Both the position numbers and the translations under genes were made by a program. The notes beneath the pieces were generated by a model. That model did not search any database. It had not been told where the DNA came from and was given only the letters and a program-made list of their open reading frames with translations. This document shows positions 16,223 to 26,532 of a stretch of 57,122 nt of DNA, one piece after another. Source of the stretch: Saprospiraceae bacterium (GTDB lineage: Bacteria; Bacteroidota; Bacteroidia; Chitinophagales; Saprospiraceae); the NCBI GenBank assembly GCA_020436835.1, contig JAGQWZ010000434.1, positions 1 through 57,122 on the forward strand, read 5' to 3'. Numbering within the stretch: position 1 is the stretch's first letter; each line of letters opens with the position of its first letter.

Positions 16223-17884
16223 ATGGAGTGGCTTATACAAGGTATAGTGGGTCTCATTGTCGGTGCTGTGTTAGCTTTCCTTGGAGTTGGACTTGCCTTG
16301 CGCAAGTCACAACAAAGAAAGACCGAGGAAGCAAACAAACAGGCTGATCTGGTGATCCAGGAAGCAAGACTCACTGCTAAAAGAATGATTGATGAAGCTG
16401 AAACAAATGCAGATAAGATCGTATCAAAGGCAGAAGGGAAGAATGAGAGCATAAAACAAAGAAAGATTCAGGAGGCCAAAGAGAAATTTGTCCAATTGAA
16501 ATCAGATTACGAAGAGCGGAAAGCTCAACATCGGATCGAAATGAAAGAACGGGAAATGGAGGTCGTGGAAAAAGAGAAGGAGCTACGGGGAAAACAGAAA
16601 TCTTTCGATCAGAAAGTAGAACAGTTTGAACAATTTGAGTTGGAAACCAGAACCATCAAGGAGAATCTTGAAAAACAATTACGTATTGTAGCCAAAAGAA
16701 AAGAAGAGTTATCTGAAGCCAATGAACAACGCATCAAGGAACTCGAAAATATCTCGAAGATGAGTGAGGTGGAGGCCAAAGAAAAGCTAATAGAAGCTGT
16801 TCGTGCCAAAGCGGAGACAGATGCCATGTCGATAGTTAAAAAGACTGTCGAACAGGCGAAATTGGATGCGAATAAAGAGGCAAAAAAGATTGTAATTCAG
16901 TCAATTCAGCGGATGTGTGCTGAGTACACAATCGAAAATACCGTGACTGTTTTTAATCTCGAATCAGATGATATCAAAGGTCAGATCATCGGAAGGGAAG
17001 GCCGGAACATCCGTGCATTGGAAGCCGCCACTGGGGCTGAGATCGTAGTTGATGACACCCCTGAAGCAATTGTCATTTCAAGTTTTGATCCAATCAGAAG
17101 AGAGCTCTGTCGATTATCTTTGAAACGATTGGTTGCTGACGGTCGGATCCACCCCGCCCGGATTGAAGAAGTGGTTACTAAAACCAAAAAACAACTGGAA
17201 GAACAGATCATAGAAATAGGAGAACGCACCGTGATCGAACTGGATATTCATGGGTTGGATCCTCAATTGGTGCGGATGATCGGACGTATGCGTTTCCGGT
17301 CTTCATATGGTCAGAATCTTCTAAAGCATAGCATCGAAACGGCAAATCTTTGCGCAATTATGGCATCCGAACTGGGTTTGAGCAGAAACCAGACCAAGTT
17401 GGCAAAGAGAGCAGGATTACTACATGATATCGGCAAGGTGGCCGAGGAAGAGACGGAATTGTCTCATGCTATTCTCGGAATGCAAATGTGTGAGAAATAC
17501 CGGGAGCATGCTGCAGTCTCGAATGCGGTAGGAGCGCATCACGATGAGATCGAAATGAATAATATCATATCTCCCATCGTGCAGGCCTGTGATGCAATTT
17601 CCGGAGCCAGGCCCGGAGCCAGGCGTGAGATACTCGAGAGCTACCTCAAGCGTATCGGAGAATTGGAAGATCTGGCCATGAGCTATGAGGGAGTTCAAAA
17701 GGCATTTGCAATGCAGGCCGGGCGTGAACTGCGAGTTATTGTGGAGAGTGAGAAAGTCAGTGACGAATATGCAGATGAACTGAGCTTTATGATCTCGCAG
17801 AAGATCCAGGATGAAATGCAATATCCAGGACAAATAAAAGTGACGGTCATTCGTGAGAAAAGATCCATCACCGTAGCAAAATAA
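16223..17884 (+). CDS. rny: Ribonuclease Y
   Basis: A membrane-anchored endoribonuclease that starts mRNA decay. I prefer ATG 16223 ([20 protein letters not shown]), which puts the membrane anchor at the very N-terminus, giving 553 residues; an in-frame ATG at 16181 would add 14. A long coiled coil spans about 25-215, a KH domain holds [19 protein letters not shown] (near residue 259), and the HD domain carries the metal site HDIGKV at about 401, then GAHHDEIE. All catalytic residues are present. A strong terminator follows. Confidence 0.95.
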   Translation: MEWLIQGIVGLIVGAVLAFLGVGLALRKSQQRKTEEANKQADLVIQEARLTAKRMIDEAETNADKIVSKAEGKNESIKQRKIQEAKEKFVQLKSDYEERKAQHRIEMKEREMEVVEKEKELRGKQKSFDQKVEQFEQFELETRTIKENLEKQLRIVAKRKEELSEANEQRIKELENISKMSEVEAKEKLIEAVRAKAETDAMSIVKKTVEQAKLDANKEAKKIVIQSIQRMCAEYTIENTVTVFNLESDDIKGQIIGREGRNIRALEAATGAEIVVDDTPEAIVISSFDPIRRELCRLSLKRLVADGRIHPARIEEVVTKTKKQLEEQIIEIGERTVIELDIHGLDPQLVRMIGRMRFRSSYGQNLLKHSIETANLCAIMASELGLSRNQTKLAKRAGLLHDIGKVAEEETELSHAILGMQMCEKYREHAAVSNAVGAHHDEIEMNNIISPIVQACDAISGARPGARREILESYLKRIGELEDLAMSYEGVQKAFAMQAGRELRVIVESEKVSDEYADELSFMISQKIQDEMQYPGQIKVTVIREKRSITVAK

Positions 17885-17906
17885 AATTTCTGGAATAAGG
17901 ATAAAA

Positions 17907-17935
17907 GGGAGTCTCGCCTGCGGGACTCCCTTTTT
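17907..17935 (+). terminator. Intrinsic terminator of rny
   Basis: GGGAGTC (17907-17913) pairs with GACTCCC (17924-17930), preceded by AAAA and followed by TTTTT. Confidence 0.88.
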
Positions 17936-17957
17936 GCGCTAATTGAAATACTTTATA

Positions 17958-17978
17958 TTGAATTCATCATGAATTCAA
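17958..17978. repeat. Perfect 21-bp inverted repeat
   Basis: TTGAATTCAT-C-ATGAATTCAA has ten-base arms around a single central base, about 140 bases upstream of the orphan histidine kinase promoter. With no T run it is unlikely to be a terminator; it looks like a dimeric-regulator site. Only chance or a genome-wide search can tell. Confidence 0.55.
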
Positions 17979-18094
17979 CGGGTTCGAGTTGGTGTCATTG
18001 CCAATGTCAAAAACGGAGATAGTTTTTTAAAGTACGTTTCGTATTTGCCTGAATTCAGGATTGGATTTTCCTGCCACCACAATAAAATGTAGAT

Positions 18095-18125
18095 TTTCAG
18101 AATGCTCTTGAAATTGGTAATTTTA
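18095..18125 (+). promoter_or_regulatory. Promoter of the orphan TPR histidine kinase
   Basis: TTTC (18095-18098), 19 bases, then TAATTTTA (18118-18125), 15 bases upstream of the chosen start codon. Confidence 0.5.
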
Positions 18126-18140
18126 GGTAATAGGACTTAT

Positions 18141-20147
18141 ATGAACTGTTGCAAACGATGTATGGCGCTCCTTAGCTGCGGACTTTACCTTTTCGCATCA
18201 GTTTCTTTTGGGCAGGATTCGAGGGAAAAAGATATCGTTGATTCTATCTATAATTTGTTAGATACCATTAGTGAGCCGAGAGCAAAGATTTTACAGCTCC
18301 ATCAGCAAGCTACTTATTTGTATGATTTTGCTCCCTTTACCAAGGTCTTTTTAGATACGGCATTAGGAATTGCGGAGAAGTTCAAATTGGAAGATGAAGT
18401 TGCCATCAGTCATCTCAATCTGATGCAATATCACGTAGTCAACTCTAATTTGGATAGTGCGGATTTTTACTACGATAGTGCGATGGATTTACCAATCGTT
18501 GCATCTGATCCTGTTCAACGTTCTGATTTTTTCATGGTAAAAGCGACGATCCTGAAGAATCAGGGGAATGTGAAGGGGGCTCTTGAGTATTTTCTCGATG
18601 CCCTGAGTTTACTAGAACAGCCTGGCCTGTTACAGAACCTTGAGGACAGTACCAAGAGAATAGGAATTGATCGAAGCCGGTGTATCCTGCATAATAATTT
18701 AGCAAATCTCTATAAGGATATTCAAGATTTTAATGCCGCCGTAGAGCATTATGACCGGTCTTTCGATATCCTGATGAAACTACAGGAACCAGCTTTCGCC
18801 GGAACTGTCTTGATGAACAAAGCAGGACTTTATTATGATCATGCTATATACGATACTGCCTATCAGCTGCAAATGCAGGCACGCGAACTGAAGATAGAAG
18901 GTAACGCAAGTGAACGCTCGATTGCGATGTCTGATCTGAATATAGGCAGTGCGCTCCTGGGTCTTGGAAAATTTTCGCAGGCAAAAAAATATATTGATGG
19001 CGCCCTCAAAGATTTTATTGAAATTGAGAACCCTGCCGGACTGACCAATGCCTATGTGACCCGGGGTGACCTCAATGTAAAAACCGCAAACTACCAAGCT
19101 GCTATAGAGGACTGTGAGCAGGGAAAGGCACTCGCTACCAAAGCCGGAATATTGGACCTTCAGCAAAAAGCTTGTGATTGTCTATTCCATGCATATAAAG
19201 CTACAGGTGAATTTCAGAAAGCACTTTCGAATCACGTGCAGTTAAAGCTTTTAAGTGATTCCCTGCGTAATGATGCTAACACAAAATACATCACTCAGTT
19301 GGAGATGCAGTATGAGTTTGATAAGGAGGAAGAAAAACGCATGGTGGCGGAAAAAGAGGCGCAGCTCTTGCAGGCGGAAAAAGACAGACGAAATCGTAGA
19401 GCTTTTTTCATACTGGCCATACTGTTAGTCATTTCTTTAATTGTCGGATATCTCATTTATCAAAATTATCAGATCAAGAAAAAGTCGGAATCAGAATTAT
19501 CCGAAAAAAATGATGAAATATCCAAAGCGTTGAAGGAAAAAGAACTCTTGTTAGGGGAGATCCACCACCGGGTAAAAAATAATCTCCAGGTAATTTCCAG
19601 CTTATTGCGCCTGCAGTCACGATATATCGAAGATGATGTGGCTCTCAATGCGATCAGTGCAGGCCAAAGCCGCGTTCAATCAATGGCACTGTTGCATGAG
19701 AACTTATATCAGGACGATAATTTCACCGGGGTAAATATGCAAAAGTATTTTGATCGTTTAATTAATGGCTTATTTAGTGCATTGAATATTTCACCCGATA
19801 AAATACAGCTGGAAAAAGATATCGCCCCGATTGAGCTAGATGTAGATTTCGTGGTGCCTATTGGATTGATTACCAATGAGCTGATTACGAATTCTTTGAA
19901 ACATGCTTTTTCAAATCAGAGTCAGGGTTTATTGAAAGTCAAACTGTACGTAGAAGAAAATAAATTATTTCTCGAAGTTTCTGACAATGGGAAAGGTATG
20001 TCCCCCGATTTTTTTGAGAACAGAAGTACATCATTCGGCCACAAATTAATTAAAGCATTCGCCCTGAAATTAAAGGCAGAATTAAAGGTGATTAATGATG
20101 GTGGCACCACTGTTAGATTAATTACCAGTGATTATCGGGCAAATTAA
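18141..20147 (+). CDS. TPR-domain sensor histidine kinase, HisKA_2 type (orphan)
   Basis: ATG 18141 starts a signal-peptide-like segment ([20 protein letters not shown]) and gives 668 residues. The predicted periplasmic part (about 25-420) is all-helical with TPR-like repeats ([45 protein letters not shown]). A membrane helix follows ([20 protein letters not shown]). The kinase core has the HisKA_2 box [20 protein letters not shown] with the phospho-His, and a HATPase with [14 protein letters not shown] and DNGKGM. No response regulator is adjacent, so its partner lies elsewhere. It converges on the PLP enzyme gene with a 28-base gap and no obvious terminator. Confidence 0.9.
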   Translation: MNCCKRCMALLSCGLYLFASVSFGQDSREKDIVDSIYNLLDTISEPRAKILQLHQQATYLYDFAPFTKVFLDTALGIAEKFKLEDEVAISHLNLMQYHVVNSNLDSADFYYDSAMDLPIVASDPVQRSDFFMVKATILKNQGNVKGALEYFLDALSLLEQPGLLQNLEDSTKRIGIDRSRCILHNNLANLYKDIQDFNAAVEHYDRSFDILMKLQEPAFAGTVLMNKAGLYYDHAIYDTAYQLQMQARELKIEGNASERSIAMSDLNIGSALLGLGKFSQAKKYIDGALKDFIEIENPAGLTNAYVTRGDLNVKTANYQAAIEDCEQGKALATKAGILDLQQKACDCLFHAYKATGEFQKALSNHVQLKLLSDSLRNDANTKYITQLEMQYEFDKEEEKRMVAEKEAQLLQAEKDRRNRRAFFILAILLVISLIVGYLIYQNYQIKKKSESELSEKNDEISKALKEKELLLGEIHHRVKNNLQVISSLLRLQSRYIEDDVALNAISAGQSRVQSMALLHENLYQDDNFTGVNMQKYFDRLINGLFSALNISPDKIQLEKDIAPIELDVDFVVPIGLITNELITNSLKHAFSNQSQGLLKVKLYVEENKLFLEVSDNGKGMSPDFFENRSTSFGHKLIKAFALKLKAELKVINDGGTTVRLITSDYRAN

Positions 20148-20175
20148 TTGACAATGATCATAGAGGCCTCATGCA

Positions 20176-21351
20176 TCAAATTACCTCCAAAGCCTGTTCA
20201 AGGTCAGAAATAAGGTAGTCAGCATCTTCCAATCCAATATAAAGTCTGATTAAATTAAATTGATAAGGAGGGTTTTGCCTGTTCGGCATGTCATGGAAAA
20301 TGGAAAACGGCAATACCAGTGACTCATGGCCTCCCCAAGATACCGCCAGCAGGAAACACTTGAGGTTATCCACCATTTTGTTGACAGCCTCTTTTGAGTC
20401 AGTTTTAACAAGGAAAGAAAACAATCCTCCTGCTCCCTTCATTTGTTTCCTGGCAAGGTGATGCTGGGGAAATGAGGGCAGAAGAGGGTGCATGACTTGC
20501 TCCACTTTTGGGTGCGATTCAAGAAATCGAGCCACTTCAAGAGCGGTATTACTGACCCTCTCCATACGTAGAGCTAAAGTTCTGATACCTCGTATAATGA
20601 GACTGGCATCATTGGGAGATAATATTGAACCTAAAGTCATTAGTTCAGAAGCAAAGATTTTATCCATCATTTCCCTGGTTCCGCAAAGGGCTCCGGCCAC
20701 TACATCACTATGTCCGTTGAGATACTTTGAACATGTATGCATAATCAGATCTATCCCATAGTCTACAGGGTTTTGGAATAGTGGAGAGGCATAGGTGTTG
20801 TCAATAATGGAAACGATCTGATGCTTGTGGCACAGTTGGGCATATCCTTCAAGATCCTGGACCCCATAGGTGATGGAGTTAGGACTTTCTAAAATGAGTA
20901 GCCTGGTGCGCGTAGTAATGACCCTTTGAAACTCACTGATATCTTCTCCGGAAATAAAGGTGTGGTCAACTCCAAATCTGGGCAACATCTTTGATACCAG
21001 CTTGTTTGTCCAGGAGTAAGGGTTTTTGATGCAAATGACATGGTCACCATGCTTGATATTAGCCAGAACTCCACAGGACATCGCTGCAGCGCCGCTACTG
21101 AAAACGAGACAATCTTCGGTCTTCTCCAAGGCGGCAAGTTTACGTCTTAGGATTTCCGTGGTGGGATTATTACCCCGCGTGTACAGGTGGTGCGACCTTT
21201 CGTCAAGAAATGCTGCTCTAAAGCTGGCAGTATCTTTAAAAGCAAAGTTGCTAGTCTGGATAATTGGAGGTGCAACCGCCTGAAAATAATGATCCCGCTC
21301 CTCACCCAGATGGGTAAGAATTTCACTGAGCTTGATTGGCCTGTTGTCCAT
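20176..21351 (-). CDS. Cys/Met-metabolism PLP-dependent trans-sulfuration enzyme
   Basis: A 391-residue fold-type I PLP enzyme of the cystathionine gamma-synthase/lyase group, acting in methionine or cysteine metabolism. The start at 21351 (MDNRPIKLSEILTHLGEE) is chosen because it is the usual N-terminus and follows the thrS stop after one base; an in-frame upstream start lies inside thrS. Key segments are PPIIQTSNFAF, YTRGNNPTTEILRRKLAALE, the phosphate-binding SSGAAAMSCG, IIDNTYASP and the PLP lysine in CSKYLNGHSD. Whether it is a synthase, beta-lyase or gamma-lyase cannot be set by eye. It is translationally linked to thrS. Confidence 0.88.
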   Translation of the reverse strand: MDNRPIKLSEILTHLGEERDHYFQAVAPPIIQTSNFAFKDTASFRAAFLDERSHHLYTRGNNPTTEILRRKLAALEKTEDCLVFSSGAAAMSCGVLANIKHGDHVICIKNPYSWTNKLVSKMLPRFGVDHTFISGEDISEFQRVITTRTRLLILESPNSITYGVQDLEGYAQLCHKHQIVSIIDNTYASPLFQNPVDYGIDLIMHTCSKYLNGHSDVVAGALCGTREMMDKIFASELMTLGSILSPNDASLIIRGIRTLALRMERVSNTALEVARFLESHPKVEQVMHPLLPSFPQHHLARKQMKGAGGLFSFLVKTDSKEAVNKMVDNLKCFLLAVSWGGHESLVLPFSIFHDMPNRQNPPYQFNLIRLYIGLEDADYLISDLEQALEVI

Positions 21352-21352
21352 T

Positions 21353-23278
21353 CTATTGGTTGATCTCTCCTGAAATTTGCTCGGCCCAGTCCTTAACTGA
21401 CATTGATCCCTGATCACCTTCCCCCTGCCGGCGGACCGCTACTTGGTTTGAGCCTTCCTCCTTTTCGCCTACAATCAGCATATAAGGTACTTTACGCAAC
21501 TCCGTATCTCTAATTTTCCGGCCAATGGATTCAGTACGCGAATCAATATACCCTCGAAGACCCATAGAGGATAATTCATTCTGCACCTGATTGGCGTATG
21601 AGAGATACAAATCGCTGATTGGCAATATCGCATATTGTTCGGGTGTGAGCCAAAGTGGAAATTTGCCGCCAGTATGTTCAATGAGTACACCGATGAAACG
21701 TTCCATTGATCCAAATGGAGCACGGTGGATCATCACTGGCCTATGCGGAGCATTATCAGAACCGATGTACTCAAGTTCGAATCGCTCGGGAAGATTGTAG
21801 TCTACCTGAATCGTTCCGAGCTGCCAGCTACGTCCTAAAGCGTCCTTAACCATAAAATCCAATTTCGGACCATAAAAAGCGGCTTCTCCCATGACGATGG
21901 TGGTTTCCAGGTTTACTTCTTCCGTTGCTCGGATGATTGCCTCTTCCGCTTTCTCCCAATTTTCATCAGAACCTATGTACTTGGCCTTATTTTCGGGATC
22001 TCTCAATGATATTTGAGCCGTGTAATCATCAAATCCCAATTTCCTCAGAACCAGCTTGGTTAGGTCTAATACACCCAGGAACTCATCCTTTACCTGATCA
22101 GGCATGCAGAATATATGGGCGTCATCCTGGGTAAAACCTCTTACCCGGGAGAGTCCGTGCAATTCTCCACTTTGCTCATAACGGTATACGGTACCAAACT
22201 CTGCGATCCGGATAGGAAGATCACGGTAAGAATGCGGCTTATGTCCATATATCTCACAATGATGTGGACAATTCATTGGTTTAAGCAGGAATTCTTCCCC
22301 TTCCCTGGGAGTGTGGATAGGTTGAAAGCTATCCTGCCCATATTTTTCATAGTGACCACTGGTGACATATAGCTCCTTCTTACCCAGATGAGGAGTGATT
22401 ACAGGTTGATAGCCACGATTCAATTGTTCTTCCTTCAAAAAATCCTCTAATCTGGTTCGTAATGCTGTGCCCTTAGGCAACCAAATCGGAAGTCCGGCAC
22501 CAACTTTCTCCGAAAACATGAAAAGTTCAAGTTCTGCACCCAGTTTGCGATGATCCCGCTTCTTGGCTTCCTCTACAAATTCGAGATACTCTGTGAGCTC
22601 TTTTTGTTTGGGGAAAGTGATCCCGTAGATCCGGGTCATCATCTTTCTACTTTCATCTCCTCTCCAATAGGCTCCTGCTACATTTGTTAGCTTGATGGCT
22701 TTGATCTTACTGGTATCGGGAAGATGTGGTCCGCGACAAAGATCTATGAAATCACCTTGTTGATAAAAGGTAATGGATCCATCCTTCAGATCTTCCAATA
22801 GCTCAAGCTTATATTGATCTTGTTTTTCTTTAAAATACTCAATCGCATCCTTTTTGGAAATTTCCTTGCGTTCGTAGACGCTTTTATTAGCCGACAATTC
22901 CTTCATCTTAGCCTCGATCTTTGGCAATTCATCCAGTGTAATCTGATGATCTCCCGTATCGATATCATAATAAAAGCCCTGGTCAATCGGTGGACCAATT
23001 CCAAATTTTGTATCGGGATACAAGGCCTCCAGTGCTTCTGCCATCAAATGGGCTGAGGAATGCCAGAATGTGGCCTTACCTTCAGCATCATTCCAGGTCA
23101 ATAATTGAAGATTTGCATCCTTTTGAATCGGTCGGGTTGCATCCCAAACCTCTCCGTCTATCTTTGCTGATAAGACATTTCTGGCTAGACCTTCACTAAT
23201 CGTTTGAGCTATTTCCAAAGAAGTGATTCCAGTTGCGTATTCTCTGACATTTCCATCTGGGAAAGTGATACGAATCAT
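21353..23278 (-). CDS. thrS: Threonine-tRNA ligase
   Basis: A class II aminoacyl-tRNA synthetase of 641 residues, full length. Domains are TGS ([20 protein letters not shown]), the editing domain with [16 protein letters not shown], the catalytic core with zinc/substrate motif [10 protein letters not shown] near residue 335 and [20 protein letters not shown], and the C-terminal anticodon-binding domain. The next gene starts one base after its stop. Its promoter is read on the minus strand just upstream. Confidence 0.97.
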   Translation of the reverse strand: MIRITFPDGNVREYATGITSLEIAQTISEGLARNVLSAKIDGEVWDATRPIQKDANLQLLTWNDAEGKATFWHSSAHLMAEALEALYPDTKFGIGPPIDQGFYYDIDTGDHQITLDELPKIEAKMKELSANKSVYERKEISKKDAIEYFKEKQDQYKLELLEDLKDGSITFYQQGDFIDLCRGPHLPDTSKIKAIKLTNVAGAYWRGDESRKMMTRIYGITFPKQKELTEYLEFVEEAKKRDHRKLGAELELFMFSEKVGAGLPIWLPKGTALRTRLEDFLKEEQLNRGYQPVITPHLGKKELYVTSGHYEKYGQDSFQPIHTPREGEEFLLKPMNCPHHCEIYGHKPHSYRDLPIRIAEFGTVYRYEQSGELHGLSRVRGFTQDDAHIFCMPDQVKDEFLGVLDLTKLVLRKLGFDDYTAQISLRDPENKAKYIGSDENWEKAEEAIIRATEEVNLETTIVMGEAAFYGPKLDFMVKDALGRSWQLGTIQVDYNLPERFELEYIGSDNAPHRPVMIHRAPFGSMERFIGVLIEHTGGKFPLWLTPEQYAILPISDLYLSYANQVQNELSSMGLRGYIDSRTESIGRKIRDTELRKVPYMLIVGEKEEGSNQVAVRRQGEGDQGSMSVKDWAEQISGEINQ

Positions 23279-23306
23279 GACAATGTCAAATTGATTAAAA
23301 AGTCTG

Positions 23307-23337
23307 CAAAGCTAGGGCAAATTTCTGAGGCGTCGAA
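23307..23337 (-). promoter_or_regulatory. thrS promoter
   Basis: On the minus strand TTCG, 19 bases, TAGCTTTG (box at 23314-23307), 28 bases before the thrS start. An inverted repeat GTCAATT/AATTGAC (23338-23361) lies directly upstream and could be an operator or the 3' end structure of the preceding operon. Confidence 0.5.
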
Positions 23338-23376
23338 GTCAATTGGATGAAACTAATTGACGGTATTTCAGCTTTT

Positions 23377-24318
23377 CTAGAGATTAGCCAGGTAATTCTT
23401 GATTTCGTTGAAATCTGTTGGATTAAAATTAAGGCTTTGGAAGTGGTTTTTTTCGATCGTAGTAAATTCGGATGCCATTTCATATTGGTTTGCTCCTGAT
23501 TTACGGATCCCAATCAATAGTACTTCCGACCCGACCGGAATATTGGTTAAACAGAAACCATCATTGACAGAATATTTTGTTTTCAGGATACTTTTCTCAT
23601 CTTTCAAAACCGCAAAAACTACTGTGTTTTCACCGGTAAAAGCTTCATCGAGCTTGATGCAAACTGGGTTCCTTGATCCTTCCTGTACAAATTTGTCTAC
23701 ATTAATCCAGTCCAGTCTTTCACTAAAACACTGATATCCTACAATAACATCCGTTGTATCATTATACTGCCATTGACCCGGTGTGATTGAGGCAAATCCG
23801 GAGCTCAGGTCCGAAGGTGTCCAATTGAATCCGTTGATCGTCCTCTCCCCATAGAAGAGTTTCATCTCAGGATCGAGAAGAGGACTTGGTAACCAGAAAC
23901 AAGCCAGATGACCGGGAGCCAACTTGAGTGGCTTGCCTTTTGCATATGCGGCAACATGATAAGCTCCAGCCGAAACTAATAATTCACCATCGGAAATGGT
24001 GGATGCCTCATGCACCAGATAGTCGCGTTTTTTATCTAGCTCAATAATCTCAATACTGACCTGGTCACACTCACAATAATCCCCATTGGTAAAAACAAAC
24101 ATCTCGGGTTTGAAGACAAACTCTGTACCCTTTGGAGTCCGAATGATAATCGGTTCAGATATGGTAAGCTCGTAGGTGAGCGTATCTTGTGGTCCGGTAA
24201 ACTCCTGGCTAAATTCAAAAGGCACATTGTCTTCGACGGGAACAAATTGATCCACTTCCCGGCAAGAAAAGCTGATCCAAAGCGTCATAACTACTATAAG
24301 AACTATCTGCGTCTTCAT
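23377..24318 (-). CDS. Hypothetical lipoprotein of the ECF sigma operon
   Basis: A 313-residue protein with a signal peptide and lipobox-like ISFSC (Cys19). The rest is beta-rich with no family I recognise; IIRTPKGTEFVFKPEMFVF and LLVSAGAYHVAAYAKGKPLKL look like repeated Ig-like or jelly-roll strands. Two close cysteines (CECD) may bind metal or form a disulfide. It begins three bases after the preceding gene's stop, so it is the third gene of the sigma operon and probably an envelope target or sensor part of that regulon. Confidence 0.75.
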   Translation of the reverse strand: MKTQIVLIVVMTLWISFSCREVDQFVPVEDNVPFEFSQEFTGPQDTLTYELTISEPIIIRTPKGTEFVFKPEMFVFTNGDYCECDQVSIEIIELDKKRDYLVHEASTISDGELLVSAGAYHVAAYAKGKPLKLAPGHLACFWLPSPLLDPEMKLFYGERTINGFNWTPSDLSSGFASITPGQWQYNDTTDVIVGYQCFSERLDWINVDKFVQEGSRNPVCIKLDEAFTGENTVVFAVLKDEKSILKTKYSVNDGFCLTNIPVGSEVLLIGIRKSGANQYEMASEFTTIEKNHFQSLNFNPTDFNEIKNYLANL

Positions 24319-24321
24319 GGT

Positions 24322-25659
24322 CTAAAATTGATGTTTCCACGATACACCTAAATGAATGTGCCTGTACCGTTGGCTTAATGGGTATTGGGGAGCACTATAA
24401 TCGCCAATACTCTGTCTCAAAGAACACAGGATGCGTAATTGATTAAATTCACTCAACTCCAATTCATATCCAAGGGCAGCGGTCAGGTCAAAACCGGTGT
24501 GCCGGCTGAAGATTTGCCGGGAAGATGGCTCTTTTGAATCAATACTTACGATTTCTTCTTCCGGGGTCAAAAGATCGCCTTTGGTCCATAAGGCCAGATT
24601 ATAAATGATGCCCCCCTGGAGGAAAAATTGATGATTCTGAACCTTAAATTTGTATGCTGCCAACAGCGGTAAATCAAGGGTTGTGAGGCGATTCTGACTT
24701 AGCTTAATTCTTTGGCCATACTGGGTGATGATCGAGGTATCTGTTCTGATCTCCGGGACACCGTTGACGAAAATGGTGTCAGTAATGATGTTAGTTATAG
24801 TCCGGGATGCCGATTCATCGACATAATCGAAAACTTCATAAATACTGGTTGAGGACAGACCTGTCTTGATTTCAAACCGGTCACCGATCTCCATACCGAT
24901 CAACCCCGTGAATGTCATACTGGTTCTTTCCTTCTCAGTCCGGTCACGCAGATTTCGATAATCATCCAGCTCGCGATCCTGCACAGTAAGCATTTTGACC
25001 GGGAGACCGCCCGTGAGTGAAATCTCGGAAAATAGGCGTAATTGAATTTTACTGGAGAAAGAAGGACATACATCGATTTTCGGATCTCTAACCGACGACA
25101 GGGGTGCGAAACTTTTTTTGTCGAGTGTAGTAAAGCTGACTAAAGCGGAAGCCTGAGAAGGAAATGCACTTTGCTCAGGATTTACCTGCCTTATGATTTC
25201 CGCGATACCTGAGTTTTCGCCAATAGGATCTGGAAGGTTCGCAGCTATTCCATGCTGCCCGATTAATTTTGAGGCAGGGTCAGTTGTTTGCTTAAAGATC
25301 CGGTTGCTGTTTTCTAAATTTTTCTCCTGAGAGTGGACCGATTCGGCGGCAGATTTGTAAAGCTTTTCAGAAGGAATGAAATCCGCCATGACCGGTTCGG
25401 CACTTTTTGTTTCATTCGTGGTAGTGAGCTTATCTTCTTCAGGAGCCGGAGTATCGAAGCTATTGTTCGTATAATCCATCTTCAGAGGAACCAAATTATA
25501 GAGTACTAGTAAAAGAACTGGCAGCAGCAAAAAGAACATCCAACGCCTGTTCTTTTTAGGGCGCAATTCATTTTCGATTGCGTTCCAAAGCTGGTCCGGG
25601 ACCTCGGACTCAGTGGAATAAATCCTGGATTTTATATGTTGATCAAACCGGTCGTTCAT
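24322..25659 (-). CDS. Anti-sigma-like, membrane-anchored beta-barrel-type protein
   Basis: A 445-residue protein with three parts. A cytosolic N-terminus (MNDRFDQHIKSRIYSTESEV... LWNAIENELRPKK) resembles anti-sigma segments seen next to Bacteroidota ECF factors. One membrane helix follows (WMFFLLLPVLLLVLYNLVPL, about 40-59), then a low-complexity linker to about 190. The C-terminal 220 residues look like an outer-membrane barrel of the PorT type, ending in GVSWKHQF. It overlaps the sigma gene by 17 bases, so the two are translated together. An anti-sigma role is inferred from position and layout. Confidence 0.75.
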   Translation of the reverse strand: MNDRFDQHIKSRIYSTESEVPDQLWNAIENELRPKKNRRWMFFLLLPVLLLVLYNLVPLKMDYTNNSFDTPAPEEDKLTTTNETKSAEPVMADFIPSEKLYKSAAESVHSQEKNLENSNRIFKQTTDPASKLIGQHGIAANLPDPIGENSGIAEIIRQVNPEQSAFPSQASALVSFTTLDKKSFAPLSSVRDPKIDVCPSFSSKIQLRLFSEISLTGGLPVKMLTVQDRELDDYRNLRDRTEKERTSMTFTGLIGMEIGDRFEIKTGLSSTSIYEVFDYVDESASRTITNIITDTIFVNGVPEIRTDTSIITQYGQRIKLSQNRLTTLDLPLLAAYKFKVQNHQFFLQGGIIYNLALWTKGDLLTPEEEIVSIDSKEPSSRQIFSRHTGFDLTAALGYELELSEFNQLRILCSLRQSIGDYSAPQYPLSQRYRHIHLGVSWKHQF

Positions 25660-26185
25660 ATACTCCCAATCTGCACATTTTTTGTTGCAGGTGTTTTCTT
25701 GCCTTTAGTAATTGTGTACGGGACGTTGCCTCATTAATACCCAGTATCTCGCTGATTTCCTTATGAGAATAGCCTTCAATGACATACATGTTGAAGACAA
25801 CCTTATAACCTTCTGGCAATTCGCCAATCAACTGCAGTATTTCTTGTTCACTAAGGGTGGAAATAATGTCCGGATCTATTTTACCTTCTTCTACATATTC
25901 CACACCAGTTTGCTCCATAGACCATTTTTTGGTCTGATATTTTTTCAGGCTGGCATTGACAAAGATCCTTCTGATCCATCCTTCGAATGAACCTTCTGCT
26001 TTATACTGATGTATCTTTTGGAATAGGCGTACAAACCCGTCCTGCAGGATATCTTCTGCATCGGCCCGATTTCGTGCATATCGCAAACAAACCGTCATCA
26101 TCTTTCTACTATATAGCATGAATAGCTGTTTCTGACAAGATGGGTCCTGTCGAATACAGCCGTCGATCAATGCTTCTTCGTTCAA
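25643..26185 (-). CDS. ECF-type RNA polymerase sigma factor
   Basis: A 180-residue sigma-70-family protein lacking regions 1 and 3. Region 2 spans about 10-90 (CLRYARNRADAEDILQDGFV), region 4 about 115-170 (ELPEGYKVVFNMYVIEGYSH, then KEISEILGINEATSRTQL). The start is TTG at 26185: the codon just before it is an in-frame TGA, and MNEEALIDGCIRQD is the usual ECF N-terminus, so no ATG start is available. It heads an operon with the anti-sigma-like barrel protein and a lipoprotein. Confidence 0.93.
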   Translation of the reverse strand: MNEEALIDGCIRQDPSCQKQLFMLYSRKMMTVCLRYARNRADAEDILQDGFVRLFQKIHQYKAEGSFEGWIRRIFVNASLKKYQTKKWSMEQTGVEYVEEGKIDPDIISTLSEQEILQLIGELPEGYKVVFNMYVIEGYSHKEISEILGINEATSRTQLLKARKHLQQKMCRLGVYERPV

Positions 26186-26211
26186 TCAAAAAGATTTGTC
26201 TTGGGTCCTTC

Positions 26212-26226
26212 AGTATCTTGGATACT
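26212..26226. promoter_or_regulatory. Inverted repeat upstream of the ECF sigma gene
   Basis: AGTATC-TTG-GATACT, six-base perfect arms, 27 bases upstream of the sigma start codon. The position suits an operator or an mRNA 5' structure; no function is shown. Confidence 0.4.
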
Positions 26227-26288
26227 TTGGAACCACAAAATGTTGCCTAAAAGATTCAAACGGTTCAAAATCTTTTTAATAAAAAGGA

Positions 26289-26489
26289 TTATTTCACTTC
26301 AAAAGTGATTTTAACATTAACCCGATATTTTGAGATTTTGCCATCTGACACCGTTGCACTCTGTTCCTGGACATATAGAGAACGGATGTTTTTTACACTG
26401 TCATTGGCTTTTTCAACAGCATTTCTTGCTGCATCTTCCCAACTTTTTTCGGAATCTGCGAGAATCTCAATTACTTTTAAAATAGACAT
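26289..26489 (-). CDS. Dodecin (flavin-binding small protein)
   Basis: A 66-residue protein matching dodecin: MSILKVIEILADSEKSWEDA, then ARNAVEKANDSVKNIRSLYV and the C-terminal strand KYRVNVKITFEVK. Dodecins form hollow dodecamers that store riboflavin, FMN or other flavins in the cytoplasm. The Trp of the KSWEDA segment is the residue that stacks on flavin. It is a small single gene between the sigma operon and the TPR lipoprotein. Confidence 0.92.
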   Translation of the reverse strand: MSILKVIEILADSEKSWEDAARNAVEKANDSVKNIRSLYVQEQSATVSDGKISKYRVNVKITFEVK

Positions 26490-26532
26490 TATAAATATTT
26501 TAAATAGTTATAAAATATTGATTTATAGGGGA

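Noticed and set aside
20860..20877. Further CCCCAT...ATGG operator inside the PLP enzyme gene
   Set aside because: The spacer is five bases, the right arm is broken, and there is no -7 box at the shared distance; it lies within a coding region.
26249..26278. AAAAGATT/AATCTTTT hairpin as dodecin terminator
   Set aside because: The stem is all A/T except one pair and no clear T run follows on the minus strand; too weak to call.
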